This document shows, in pieces, positions 32,410 through 41,167 of a stretch of 64,000 bases of DNA. The notes beneath the pieces are model-generated. The model was not told the DNA's origin, ran no database searches, and was given only the letters and a program-made list of their open reading frames with translations. The DNA is from Anaerocaecibacter muris (lineage in GTDB: Bacteria > Bacillota > Clostridia > Christensenellales > Pumilibacteraceae): positions 1-64,000 of the forward strand of contig NZ_CALPCE010000007.1 of assembly GCF_943192945.1 (NCBI RefSeq), in the 5' to 3' direction. The stretch's first letter is position 1; each line of letters opens with the position of its first letter. The position numbers and the translations under genes were made by a program.

Positions 32410-34464
32410 ATGGACATCAAATTGCTTGACGCTTATCATCACGGGGATATGTATGACGCCTACAAGTATTTGGGGTGTCATTTCAACAAGGACAGCGGCA
32501 CCGCCGTGTTCCGCGTTTGGTCCACTCGCGCTACGTCTATTTCCGTAATAGGCGACTTCAACGGCTGGGACGTAAACGCCAACCGCATGACCAAGATTAC
32601 AGAGGCGGGAATTTGGGAAGCCACTGTGTCGGGCGTCAAACTTTACGACAACTATAAATTTTACATCGAAAACGGTTTTACTTATCCTATATATAAATGC
32701 GACCCGTTCGCGTTCCACCGCGAAACGTTTGAGGGCACCAACGCCAAGGTCGTGGACATAGAACATTTTAAATGGACGGACGGCGACTATATAAAGAACA
32801 AGCCCGACCAATACTCCGCGCCTATGAGCGTTTACGAAGCGCACATCGCGTCGTGGCGGCGTTACGCGGACGGCAATACGTTTGATTATCGTAAGTTCGC
32901 CGACGAAATGAGCGAATATCTTAAAGAACTCGGCTATACGCACTTGGAACTCATGGGCGTTGCCGAATATCCGTTCGACGGGTCGTGGGGCTATCAGGTA
33001 ACGGGCTACTTCGCGCCGACCTCGCGTTACGGCACGCCGGAGGACTTTGCTTATCTTGTGGACAAAATGCACGCTTGCGGCATAGGCGTTATTCTCGACT
33101 GGGTGCCGGGGCATTTCCCCAAAAACGGCGACGGACTGTACGAATTCGACGGCGGTCCGCTGTACGAACACAGCGACCCGTTGCGCATGGAACACAAAGA
33201 GTGGGGAACGCGCTGTTTCGATTACGGGCGCAACGAAGTACGCAACTTCCTTATTTCCAACGCGTTCTATTGGATGGACATGTACCACATAGACGGTTTG
33301 CGTGTGGACGCGGTTGCGAGCATGCTCTACCTCGATTACGGCAGATACGAATGGCGTCCCAACATTTACGGCGGAAACGAAAACTTGGAGGCGGTAGACT
33401 TTTTGCGCCGCCTGAATACCGCTATATTCGCAAAGTACCCCAAAGCGCTCATGATTGCCGAGGAGTCCACCGCATGGGGCGGCGTTTCGCGCCCCGTCGA
33501 TATGGGCGGACTGGGCTTCAACTTTAAGTGGAACATGGGCTGGATGAACGACACGCTGTCTTACATCAAGGTCGATCCCGTTTTCCGCAAGTACCATCAC
33601 AACACTGTTACGTTCTCCATGATTTACGCGTTTACGGAAAACTTTGTTCTGCCCATTTCGCACGACGAAGTGGTCTACGGCAAAGGTTCGCTTATAAATA
33701 AAATGCCCGGAGATTACGACATGAAGTTTGCGGGAGTGCGCAACTTCCTTACTTACATGTTCTCGCACCCCGGCAAAAAGCTGTTGTTTATGGGCGCGGA
33801 ACTCGGACAGTTCAACGAGTGGAACTTCGCAAAGGAACTCGATTGGAGCGTGCTCGACTATCCCGCGCACGCCGATCTCAAAAAGTTCGTGTCCACGCTC
33901 AACGGCATTTACAAAAACTATCCCGCAATGCACCAGATAGATTACGACTGGAAGGGCTTTGAATGGCTTGTCGCGGACGACTATCTGCAAAATATACTTG
34001 TTTACGAGCGGCGCGACTCGGACGATAACCGCATGATTGCTATAATCAACTTCTCGCCCGTACCGCACAACGGCTACCGCTTCGGCGCGCATGAGGGCGA
34101 ATATACCGAACTTCTGCGCACGCAGATTTACGAGTGGAACCAGTCCGGCAACAAGTACAAGACCGAAAAGATAGCGAGCCACGGCAAGGACGATTCGCTT
34201 ATTATAGACGTTCCCCCCATGGGCGGCATACTGTTGTACTGCCCCAACGCCGATAAGCCCGCAGTTAAAAAGCCCGAGCAAAAAGCGCAGCCCGCGCCCG
34301 CAGTTAAGGCGGCGGAAACTTCCGCGCCCGCGCCTGCCAAAAAGCCGACGGCTGAAAAAAAGCCCGCGGCGGAAAAAAAGAGTGCGCCCGCTAAAAAGCC
34401 CGCTACGGACAAGAAGCCGACTGCGGCAAAGAAGCCCGCGGCTAAAAAACCGTCCGCAAAATAG
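32410..34464 (+). CDS. glgB: Glycogen branching enzyme with a Lys/Pro/Ala-rich tail
   Basis: This 684-residue GH13 enzyme makes alpha-1,6 branches in glycogen. It opens with a short CBM48 domain (AVFRVWSTRATSISVIGDFN) instead of the longer N1-N2 region. Catalytic residues are Asp300 (GLRVDAVASM), Glu351 (MIAEEST) and the His418-Asp419 pair (PISHDEVVYGKGSL). It is complete to about residue 612. The last about 65 residues are a histone-H1-like string of Lys, Pro and Ala (AKKPTAEKKPAAEKK-type), which is unusual for GlgB and might bind polyanions or the glycogen particle. RBS GAGGGAG precedes the ATG. It heads glgB-glgA-glgP-GH13. Confidence 0.95.
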   Translation: MDIKLLDAYHHGDMYDAYKYLGCHFNKDSGTAVFRVWSTRATSISVIGDFNGWDVNANRMTKITEAGIWEATVSGVKLYDNYKFYIENGFTYPIYKCDPFAFHRETFEGTNAKVVDIEHFKWTDGDYIKNKPDQYSAPMSVYEAHIASWRRYADGNTFDYRKFADEMSEYLKELGYTHLELMGVAEYPFDGSWGYQVTGYFAPTSRYGTPEDFAYLVDKMHACGIGVILDWVPGHFPKNGDGLYEFDGGPLYEHSDPLRMEHKEWGTRCFDYGRNEVRNFLISNAFYWMDMYHIDGLRVDAVASMLYLDYGRYEWRPNIYGGNENLEAVDFLRRLNTAIFAKYPKALMIAEESTAWGGVSRPVDMGGLGFNFKWNMGWMNDTLSYIKVDPVFRKYHHNTVTFSMIYAFTENFVLPISHDEVVYGKGSLINKMPGDYDMKFAGVRNFLTYMFSHPGKKLLFMGAELGQFNEWNFAKELDWSVLDYPAHADLKKFVSTLNGIYKNYPAMHQIDYDWKGFEWLVADDYLQNILVYERRDSDDNRMIAIINFSPVPHNGYRFGAHEGEYTELLRTQIYEWNQSGNKYKTEKIASHGKDDSLIIDVPPMGGILLYCPNADKPAVKKPEQKAQPAPAVKAAETSAPAPAKKPTAEKKPAAEKKSAPAKKPATDKKPTAAKKPAAKKPSAK

Positions 34465-34487
34465 CTTGTTAATATAGCATAAAATTG

Positions 34488-34559
34488 CCGATACGAAACC
34501 GTGATATAGGGTCGATATTCGACCGTGCCCGATAGAATTTGCTAATGTAATCGTATCGG
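34488..34559 (+). other. Inverted-repeat leader before glgA
   Basis: CCGATACGA (34488-34496) and TCGTATCGG (34551-34559) form a perfect 9-bp stem that closes a 54-nt loop. The loop contains a second dyad (GGTCGATATTCGACC). The RBS AAAGGAG starts five bases later. It may be a structured leader or processing site between glgB and glgA. It matches no riboswitch I know. Confidence 0.45.
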
Positions 34560-34579
34560 ATTAAAGGAGTCGAAACATA

Positions 34580-36040
34580 ATGGCAAAAGCAAAAATCAAC
34601 AATGTGTTATTCGTAACGACCGAGGCGGAACCGTTTGCCTCGACGGGCGGGATCGGCGAAATCTGTTCGAGCTTGCCCCGTGCGCTTAACAAGACCAAAA
34701 AGACGGACGCGCGCGTAATGATGCCGCTGTACGAAGATATCGCAACGCGATACAAGAACGAAATGACGTTTGTGTGCAATATTACCGTCGGGCTTGCTTG
34801 GCGCAATCAGTATTGCGGACTGTACAGAGCGGAGCGCGACGGCGTGGTGTATTACTTCGTCGATAACGAATATTACTTCAAGCGTTCCAAGATTTACGGA
34901 TATTACGACGACGCGGAAAGGTTTGCGTTTTTCTCGCGCGCGGCGTTGGAGCTTATCCCGCACCTCGATTTCAAACCCGACATTTTGCAGTCCAACGACC
35001 ACTTGACCGCGCTTGTGCCCATTTATTACGCGTTCGATTACAAGACGCGCGCGGGCTACAAAAACATCAAGAACGTTTTTACTATCCACAACATAAATTA
35101 TCAGGGCGTGTATCCCGCCATAATAGCGGGCGATGTTTTCGGCATTGCCGACGAGAATGTGCCTATCGTCGAATTTAATGGCAATATCAACCTTGTCAAG
35201 GGCGCGATCGTCACTTGCGACAAGATTACCACCATGTCGCCGCAGTATGCGCGCGAAATTCGCTTGCCCGAGTTTTCGGGCGGGCTGGACGGAATACTTA
35301 TCGAAAACCGTTCCAAGATAGTCGGTATACTCAACGGTATCGCCGAGGAATACGATCCCGCGACGTCCGAGGCATTGTTCGTAAATTACACCGCCGACAG
35401 CTTCGAAAAAAAGGCGGAAAACAAGCGCGAGTTGCAACGCATGCTGTCGCTTCCCGAAGACCCCGACGTGCCGCTGTTGTGCATGATTGCGCACATGGTT
35501 CCGCACAAGGGCTTCGACCTGTTGCGTAAGTCGATTAACAAGGGCAGTCCCGAGGGCAATATTCTCGACACAAACATACAGTTGATAGTGCTCGGACAGG
35601 GCGACGCCGATATAGAAGGGTATTTCACTTATATCCAAAACATGTACAGCCGCAGAGTGCGCGCGCTCATCACTTATAATAAAGACCTGCTTAAAAAAGT
35701 GCTCGCCGCCGCCGACATGTGCCTCATGCCGTCGCGAACGGAGCCGTGCGGTCTTACGCAGATGTATGCCTGCAAGTTCGGCGCAGTGCCTATCGTGCGC
35801 GCTACGGGCGGACTTATAGACTCCATTATCGATTGCGACAAAGGCGATACGGGCAACGGCTTTATGTTCGAAGAATACGATTCGGACGTTATGGACAAAA
35901 CCATTACGCGCGCCGTGTCTATGTATTACTATCACAAAGCCGAATGGCGCGCGCTCGCAAAACGCGCCATGGCTTGCGACTTCTCTTGGGATAAAGCCGC
36001 GCTCGAATACAATGTTTTGTATCGCGTGCTTTCGGCATAG
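34580..36040 (+). CDS. glgA: Glycogen synthase (GT5)
   Basis: A 486-residue GT-B glycosyltransferase extending alpha-1,4-glucan chains from ADP-glucose. The N-terminal domain starts VLFVTTEAEPFASTGGIGEI, where the family's usual KxGGL motif is changed, with Ser in place of the Lys. The C-terminal domain has the retaining-enzyme signature PSRTEPCGLTQMYACKFG and ATGGL. Its length is normal for bacterial GlgA. RBS AAAGGAG lies at the right distance from the ATG. It is 115 nt after glgB and 124 nt before glgP. No glgC or glgD is present in the window. Confidence 0.94.
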   Translation: MAKAKINNVLFVTTEAEPFASTGGIGEICSSLPRALNKTKKTDARVMMPLYEDIATRYKNEMTFVCNITVGLAWRNQYCGLYRAERDGVVYYFVDNEYYFKRSKIYGYYDDAERFAFFSRAALELIPHLDFKPDILQSNDHLTALVPIYYAFDYKTRAGYKNIKNVFTIHNINYQGVYPAIIAGDVFGIADENVPIVEFNGNINLVKGAIVTCDKITTMSPQYAREIRLPEFSGGLDGILIENRSKIVGILNGIAEEYDPATSEALFVNYTADSFEKKAENKRELQRMLSLPEDPDVPLLCMIAHMVPHKGFDLLRKSINKGSPEGNILDTNIQLIVLGQGDADIEGYFTYIQNMYSRRVRALITYNKDLLKKVLAAADMCLMPSRTEPCGLTQMYACKFGAVPIVRATGGLIDSIIDCDKGDTGNGFMFEEYDSDVMDKTITRAVSMYYYHKAEWRALAKRAMACDFSWDKAALEYNVLYRVLSA

Positions 36041-36164
36041 CGGTTGCAAACTTCCGCGCGGCGGGCGCGCGGTTAAAACTTTGCCCGCTCTATGATTATT
36101 GTTCATTGAGGGTTTTACCCACACATCTAATTTTTAATTATTCTTTATAGGCAACGGAGGATGT

Positions 36165-38600
36165 ATGAATAAGACAACTAATGAAGTGCAGGAACTTATA
36201 CTCGATAAGCTCGCACGCTACTTTGCTATCACGCCCGAACGCGCGAACGAAGACCAGATTTACAAAGCTGTCGCTTTGGTTGTGCGCGACTTGTTGCTCC
36301 AAAAAAAGCAAGAGAACAACGCGCGTATAGCGGAAGGCAAGTATAAGCGGGTTTATTACTTATGTATGGAGTTCCTTATCGGACGCTCGCTCAAAAACAA
36401 TTTGTTCAACCTCGGTCTTACCGACCAGTTCGACAAATGCTTGAAAAAAATGAATTTTTCGCTCGACGAAATTTTCGAGCGCGAATCGGACGCGGGCTTG
36501 GGTAACGGCGGTTTGGGTCGGCTCGCTTCCTGTTTTATGGACAGTCTTGCGACGCTCAACTATCCCGCAATGGGCTTTACTATCCGCTATCAGTACGGTT
36601 TGTTCCGTCAGCGCATAGTGGACAATCAGCAAGTCGAATTGCCCGATATGTGGTTGCCGAGCGGCGAAGTTTGGATGATGCCGCGTTCGGATAAACGGTT
36701 CACCGTCAATCTCGGCGGCAGAGTCGAGGAGTATGTGCAGGACGGCAAAATGCGCGTTCGGTATGTGGACGGCACGAGCGTGGACGCGCTTGCCAACGAC
36801 GTTATGATTTCCGGTTACGGCGACAACGCGGGCGTGAGCGTACTGCGGTTGTGGTCGGCGACTTCGTCCACACAGTTCGATATGCGTTCTTTCTCGCAGG
36901 GCGATTACGAAAAAGCAATGCAGCGCGAAAACGAAGCCGAGCTTATTTCCAAGGTGCTTTATCCGTCCGACGACCACAGTCAGGGCAAACAGTTGCGCCT
37001 CGAACAGGAATACTTCCTTGTTTCCGCGTCGTTACAGAGTATTATAAAAGACCACTTGCGTTTGTATAAAAACGTCAAAAACCTGCCCGATAAAGCGGTT
37101 ATCCACGCCAACGACACGCACCCCGCTCTCGCTATTCCGGAGCTTATGCGCTTGTTGATGGACGAACACGATTTGTCGTGGGACGAGGCGTGGGACATCA
37201 CTATCCGCACCGTCAATTACACCAACCACACCGTTATGGCGGAGGCGCTTGAAAAATGGGATGAAAATACGTTCCGCAACGTGCTCCCGCGCATTTATGC
37301 GATTGTGTGCGAAATCAACCGCAGATATAACGCGGCTATGGAAGAGCATCAGCTCGACGGGCGTAAGATAGACGCAATGCGCATTATTTCGGGCAATCAA
37401 GTAAAAATGGCTAACCTTTGCGTAATAGGATCGCAAAAGGTCAACGGCGTGTCGGCGTTGCACAGCGAAATAATCAAAGACACCATATTCAGCGAATTTA
37501 ACGAGGTGTTCCCCGACAAGTTCACCAACGTTACAAACGGCATTACGCACAGACGTTGGCTTATCCAGTCCAACCCGCGTCTGTCGGAGCTTATCACCGA
37601 GCTTATCGGTCCCGATTTCTACACCAAGCCCGAAACCCTTTCGGGACTTATGAAGTACGCGAGCGACAAGACCGTGCTCGAAAAAATCGGCAAGATTAAA
37701 CAGGCGAATAAAAAGGATTATGCCGATTACGTCAAAAAGACGACGGGCTTTGTGCTCAATCCCGAATCGCGGTTCGACACGCAGATTAAGCGGTTGCACG
37801 AGTATAAGCGTCAGTTGCTGAACGTGCTCAAAATCGTGCATTACTACCTCGAATTGCTCGACAATCCCGAAAAGGACGTCGCGCCGCAAACGTTTATATT
37901 CGGCGCGAAAGCGGCGGGCAGTTATATGCACGCCAAGCGCATAATCCAGCTTATCAACTGCTTGTCCAAGGAAATTCAGAAAAACCCGAAAATCAAACAG
38001 AAACTGGACGTCATGTTCGTCGAAAACTACAATGTCACGCAGGCGGAACACCTTATTCCCGCGTCCGAAGTCAGCGAACAAATTTCGCTCGCGGGCAAGG
38101 AAGCGTCGGGCACGTCCAACATGAAGTTCATGATAAACGGCGCGATTACGCTGGGCACGCTCGACGGCGCGAACGTCGAAATAGGCGAGCGCGTGGGCGA
38201 CGACAATATCTTTATCTTTGGGCTTAAAACCGACGAAGTCGAACGCGCTTGGCGCGCGGGGTACAACTCCTCGACTATTTACGCGCACAACAACGAAATC
38301 CGCCGCATAGTGGACAGACTGCGCGTCGGGTTCGACGGCGAAAGTTTTTCGGACATTGCCGATTACCTTATCGTCGGAAGCTATCAGGTCGCCGACCCGT
38401 ATATGTGTTTGCTCGATTTCGACGATTACAAAAAGGCGGCGGAGCGCGTGACCGCAACGTATGCCGATAAAAACAAATGGAACAAAATGGCGCTTGTCAA
38501 TATCGCGCAGGCGGGCATATTCTCGTCCGACCGTTCCATCAACGATTACGCCAAGAATATTTGGAACCTCAAAAAAGTTAAAATCAACAACAATAAATAA
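36165..38600 (+). CDS. glgP: Glycogen/maltodextrin phosphorylase (GT35)
   Basis: An 811-residue phosphorylase that releases glucose-1-phosphate from the non-reducing ends of alpha-1,4-glucans. The pyridoxal-phosphate Lys is Lys654 in EASGTSNMKFMINGAITLG. Other signatures are GNGGLGRLASCFMDSLATL and QIKRLHEYKRQLLN. The length is that of a standard bacterial GlgP. RBS CGGAGG precedes the ATG. It works with the debranching-type GH13 enzyme that follows. Confidence 0.95.
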   Translation: MNKTTNEVQELILDKLARYFAITPERANEDQIYKAVALVVRDLLLQKKQENNARIAEGKYKRVYYLCMEFLIGRSLKNNLFNLGLTDQFDKCLKKMNFSLDEIFERESDAGLGNGGLGRLASCFMDSLATLNYPAMGFTIRYQYGLFRQRIVDNQQVELPDMWLPSGEVWMMPRSDKRFTVNLGGRVEEYVQDGKMRVRYVDGTSVDALANDVMISGYGDNAGVSVLRLWSATSSTQFDMRSFSQGDYEKAMQRENEAELISKVLYPSDDHSQGKQLRLEQEYFLVSASLQSIIKDHLRLYKNVKNLPDKAVIHANDTHPALAIPELMRLLMDEHDLSWDEAWDITIRTVNYTNHTVMAEALEKWDENTFRNVLPRIYAIVCEINRRYNAAMEEHQLDGRKIDAMRIISGNQVKMANLCVIGSQKVNGVSALHSEIIKDTIFSEFNEVFPDKFTNVTNGITHRRWLIQSNPRLSELITELIGPDFYTKPETLSGLMKYASDKTVLEKIGKIKQANKKDYADYVKKTTGFVLNPESRFDTQIKRLHEYKRQLLNVLKIVHYYLELLDNPEKDVAPQTFIFGAKAAGSYMHAKRIIQLINCLSKEIQKNPKIKQKLDVMFVENYNVTQAEHLIPASEVSEQISLAGKEASGTSNMKFMINGAITLGTLDGANVEIGERVGDDNIFIFGLKTDEVERAWRAGYNSSTIYAHNNEIRRIVDRLRVGFDGESFSDIADYLIVGSYQVADPYMCLLDFDDYKKAAERVTATYADKNKWNKMALVNIAQAGIFSSDRSINDYAKNIWNLKKVKINNNK

Positions 38601-38615
38601 TTCGAGTACGGTGCG

Positions 38616-38639
38616 AGCGTGCGGATAATTCCGCACGCT
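38616..38639. other. Perfect hairpin between glgP and the GH13 gene
   Basis: A 10-bp stem (AGCGTGCGGA and TCCGCACGCT) with loop TAAT, 15 nt after the glgP stop codon. No T run follows, so it is more likely an mRNA-stabilising or processing hairpin than a strong terminator. Confidence 0.5.
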
Positions 38640-38703
38640 TGTGCCGATTATCGGAATATAGTTAATAGAACGATTGACGCGTTGCGTCGCAAGGAGTTAT
38701 ATT

Positions 38704-40581
38704 ATGAGTAAAACCGTATCGTTTTTTCCGAACTGCCACAAGTACAAAACGCCGACAGGCGCGTCGACAGTCGGCGAGCCTATCAGCTTGACTTTTAAGT
38801 TTACGCGCCCGCAAAACCCGTCCGACGTTTACTTCGTCCTCACAAAAGACGGTGAGGACGCGGTGCGTTACGCCATGAACCTTGTAAAGGAAGAGGACGG
38901 CGAATATACATACTCGCTTACGGTAAAGGTAACTACTTCGGGACTGTATTTCTATCACTTCGAGATCCAAAACGAAGAACAGCTTTACCGAGTGGGAAGC
39001 GACGACAGCCTTAACGCATTGCTCGGCAAGGGCGCGGACTGGCAACTCACCGTCACGTCCGACGAATACAAGCCGACCGCGGTGGACGGCGGCGTTATTT
39101 ACGAAATTATGCCCGATAGGTTCTTTATCGGCGGCGAGCGCAACAAGACCAAGAGTTATGCAAACTACCGCGAGGACTGGGGCGGCGTGCCCGAATATAA
39201 GCCCGACGCAAACGGAAAAATCGACAATACCGACTTTTTCGGCGGCAACTTAAAAGGCATTACCAAAAAACTTACATACCTTAAAAATTTGGGCGTGACG
39301 CACGTCTATCTAACGCCCATATTCGAGGCGCACTCCAATCATAAATACGACCCCGGCAACTATATGCGCGTCGATAGCGATTTCGGCACGATTGACGACC
39401 TTAAAGACTTGATCAAAAAAGCGAACAAGCGCGGGATTAAAATTATTCTCGACGGCGTGTTCTCGCACACGGGCGACGACAGTATCTATTTCAATAAGTA
39501 CGGTAATTACGATAGCACGGGTGCGTATCAGTCCGTCAAGTCGCCTTACTATTCGTGGTATAAGTTCAGACATTGGAACAATGATTACGAGTGCAGATAT
39601 AACATAGACATCATGCCCGATACCGACGTAGGCAATCCCATGTACGACGAGTTCGTAACGGGTCAAGAGGGCATTATTCGGTACTGGACGCGCATGGGCT
39701 TGGGCGGCTGGCGACTCGACGTGTGCGAGCGATTGACGGATAAGTTTATCGCGCATTGCGCGCACGCCGTAAAAACGGAAAACCCCGACGCGGTGGTTTA
39801 CGGCGAAGTGTTTATGGACGCGTCGAACGCGATTGTCGATAACAGTCGGCGCAGTTTTTTGATAGACGGCAAGCTCGACAGCGTGACCAACTATCCGTTT
39901 AAAGAGGATATACTCAACTATGTGCGCTGCGGCGACAGCGACAGGCTCAACAATACGGTCGGGTTTGTGATAAATAATTATCCCAAACATGCGGTTGACA
40001 GCTTGATGAACGTGCTCGACAATCACGATACGGCGCGGCTCATGACTGTGCTGGGCGACAACGGAAACGTTGCGAGCAAGGACGATAAAGCGACGGCGAC
40101 GGTAAAGAACAAGGACGAAGCTAAATTGCTCGTTAAACTCGCCGCGGCGTTGCAGTATACTCTCCCCGGCGTGCCGTGCGTGTATTACGGCGACGAAGTG
40201 GGTATGGAAGGGTTTGAGGACCCGTTCAACAGACGTTGCTATCCGTGGGGCGAGGGCGATAAAGACTTGCTCAAATGGTATAAAAAACTGGGCGCGGTAA
40301 GGACGAACGAGCGCGAAATCTTTGCGCACGGGCACTATTGCGGCGTCGATACCGAACACGGCGTAATGTTTTTTAAGCGCAAAGCGGGCGACGAGGTAGT
40401 GTACGTAGTAGTCAACAATTCGGGAAGCGAATATGTGCCCAACCTGCCCAAGGACGACTATACCGATTTAATGACGTATAAACCGTTTAAAGGCAAGGTT
40501 GCGGATAAGGACGTTGCAATAATCAAATCTACTAAAAAGACGACTTTCCCCGAAAAACCGCAAAAGAAAAATAAAAAGTAA
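38704..40581 (+). CDS. Cyclomaltodextrinase/neopullulanase-like GH13 enzyme
   Basis: About 625 residues from the ATG at 38704, which has RBS AAGGAG; a start at 38674 has none. A short N-terminal beta domain resembles CBM34/CBM48. The barrel contains the nucleophile Asp339 (GGWRLDVCERL), the acid Glu368 (VVYGEVFMDA) and His441-Asp442 (NVLDNHDTARL). MPDRFF and the DGVFSHTGDDS stretch are typical of the maltogenic amylase, cyclomaltodextrinase and neopullulanase group. There is no signal peptide, so it acts on maltodextrins in the cytoplasm, next to glycogen phosphorylase. A lysine-rich tail ends the protein. Confidence 0.9.
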   Translation: MSKTVSFFPNCHKYKTPTGASTVGEPISLTFKFTRPQNPSDVYFVLTKDGEDAVRYAMNLVKEEDGEYTYSLTVKVTTSGLYFYHFEIQNEEQLYRVGSDDSLNALLGKGADWQLTVTSDEYKPTAVDGGVIYEIMPDRFFIGGERNKTKSYANYREDWGGVPEYKPDANGKIDNTDFFGGNLKGITKKLTYLKNLGVTHVYLTPIFEAHSNHKYDPGNYMRVDSDFGTIDDLKDLIKKANKRGIKIILDGVFSHTGDDSIYFNKYGNYDSTGAYQSVKSPYYSWYKFRHWNNDYECRYNIDIMPDTDVGNPMYDEFVTGQEGIIRYWTRMGLGGWRLDVCERLTDKFIAHCAHAVKTENPDAVVYGEVFMDASNAIVDNSRRSFLIDGKLDSVTNYPFKEDILNYVRCGDSDRLNNTVGFVINNYPKHAVDSLMNVLDNHDTARLMTVLGDNGNVASKDDKATATVKNKDEAKLLVKLAAALQYTLPGVPCVYYGDEVGMEGFEDPFNRRCYPWGEGDKDLLKWYKKLGAVRTNEREIFAHGHYCGVDTEHGVMFFKRKAGDEVVYVVVNNSGSEYVPNLPKDDYTDLMTYKPFKGKVADKDVAIIKSTKKTTFPEKPQKKNKK

Positions 40582-40641
40582 AATAGTAAACGTCGGCAAG
40601 GAAATAACCGCCGCGCCGAACGGGAAACTTGTATAAATCAT

Positions 40642-40701
40642 TTGTCAATAAGCGATAAAAGTGCTATAATAATTACGCCCTCGAATTTCGGGGGCGTAAT
40701 T
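40642..40701 (+). promoter_or_regulatory. Promoter of tRNA-Arg with an immediate strong hairpin
   Basis: TTGTCA (40642-40647), a 17-nt spacer and TATAAT (40665-40670). Directly after it, 40671-40701 forms a 14-bp stem (arms AATTACGCCCTCGA and TCGGGGGCGTAATT, one G-U) with loop ATT. The expected transcription start falls within the 5' arm. No T run follows, so it is not an ordinary terminator; it could be an operator or tRNA leader structure. Confidence 0.6.
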
Positions 40702-40760
40702 AAGCGCTTGTATTATATAGCGACAAGTTTACGCAAATGTTATGATTAAAAAAATTGAGA

Positions 40761-40837
40761 GCACCCGTAGCTCAGCTGGATAGAGTATCAGATTCCGATT
40801 CTGAGGGTCGCAAGTTCGAATCTTGTCGGGTGTACCA
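40761..40837 (+). tRNA. tRNA-Arg (anticodon CCG)
   Basis: A complete cloverleaf: acceptor GCACCCG with CGGGTGT (one G-U), D arm GCTCAGCTGGATAGAGT, anticodon stem CAGA/TCTG with loop TTCCGAT, T loop TTCGAAT and an encoded CCA at 40835-40837. The anticodon at 40795-40797 reads CCG codons. Its 3' end appears twice more downstream, so this is the likely integration site of the island that follows. Confidence 0.95.
40819..40834 (+). repeat. Candidate attachment site (left), inside tRNA-Arg
   Basis: AATCTTGTCGGGTGTA, the T-arm and acceptor end of the tRNA, is repeated exactly at 46958-46973 and over 15 nt at 47453-47467. Direct repeats of a tRNA 3' end are the usual footprint of integrative elements. 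Confidence 0.65.
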
Positions 40838-40841
40838 AACC

Positions 40842-40881
40842 AGTTGGTCGATATGTCATTATCATATCGACCAACTTTTTT
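40842..40881 (+). terminator. Intrinsic terminator after tRNA-Arg
   Basis: A perfect 14-bp stem (AGTTGGTCGATATG and CATATCGACCAACT) with a 7-nt loop, followed by TTTTT. From here to 41120 (about 240 bp) I see no recognisable gene. An integrase, often found at this place, is absent. Confidence 0.9.
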
Positions 40882-41120
40882 CATATTTTGGGGTAAAATA
40901 TCGTATTTTTGCCCTAAAATTTGCCCTTAGGCGTGGACTAATATTCGAATTGAGTGTTCGTACAGTCAATTTTTATTGCCAAAAACAAAAGTGTTTTTTT
41001 GTACAACACACTTCTAACTCAGTTGGGCAAAAAATCTCGCCTGGGCGGATTTGAACTGTTTCGAAGTTGAAATATGTCTAATGTATTTATGCGCATTGAG
41101 GTAATCGAATAGCAGTTGTC

Positions 41121-41149
41121 TTGACAATAATGTATTTTTTTGATATATT
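41121..41149 (+). promoter_or_regulatory. Promoter of the restriction-modification operon
   Basis: TTGACA (41121-41126), a 17-nt spacer and TATATT (41144-41149), 18 nt before the ATG of the first methyltransferase. A GAGGT Shine-Dalgarno lies between. Confidence 0.75.
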
Positions 41150-41167
41150 AAATATGAGGTTAAAAAA

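Noticed and set aside
40755-41054. A 99-residue frame across tRNA-Arg
   Set aside because: It translates the tRNA itself and continues into AT-rich spacer; no known protein.
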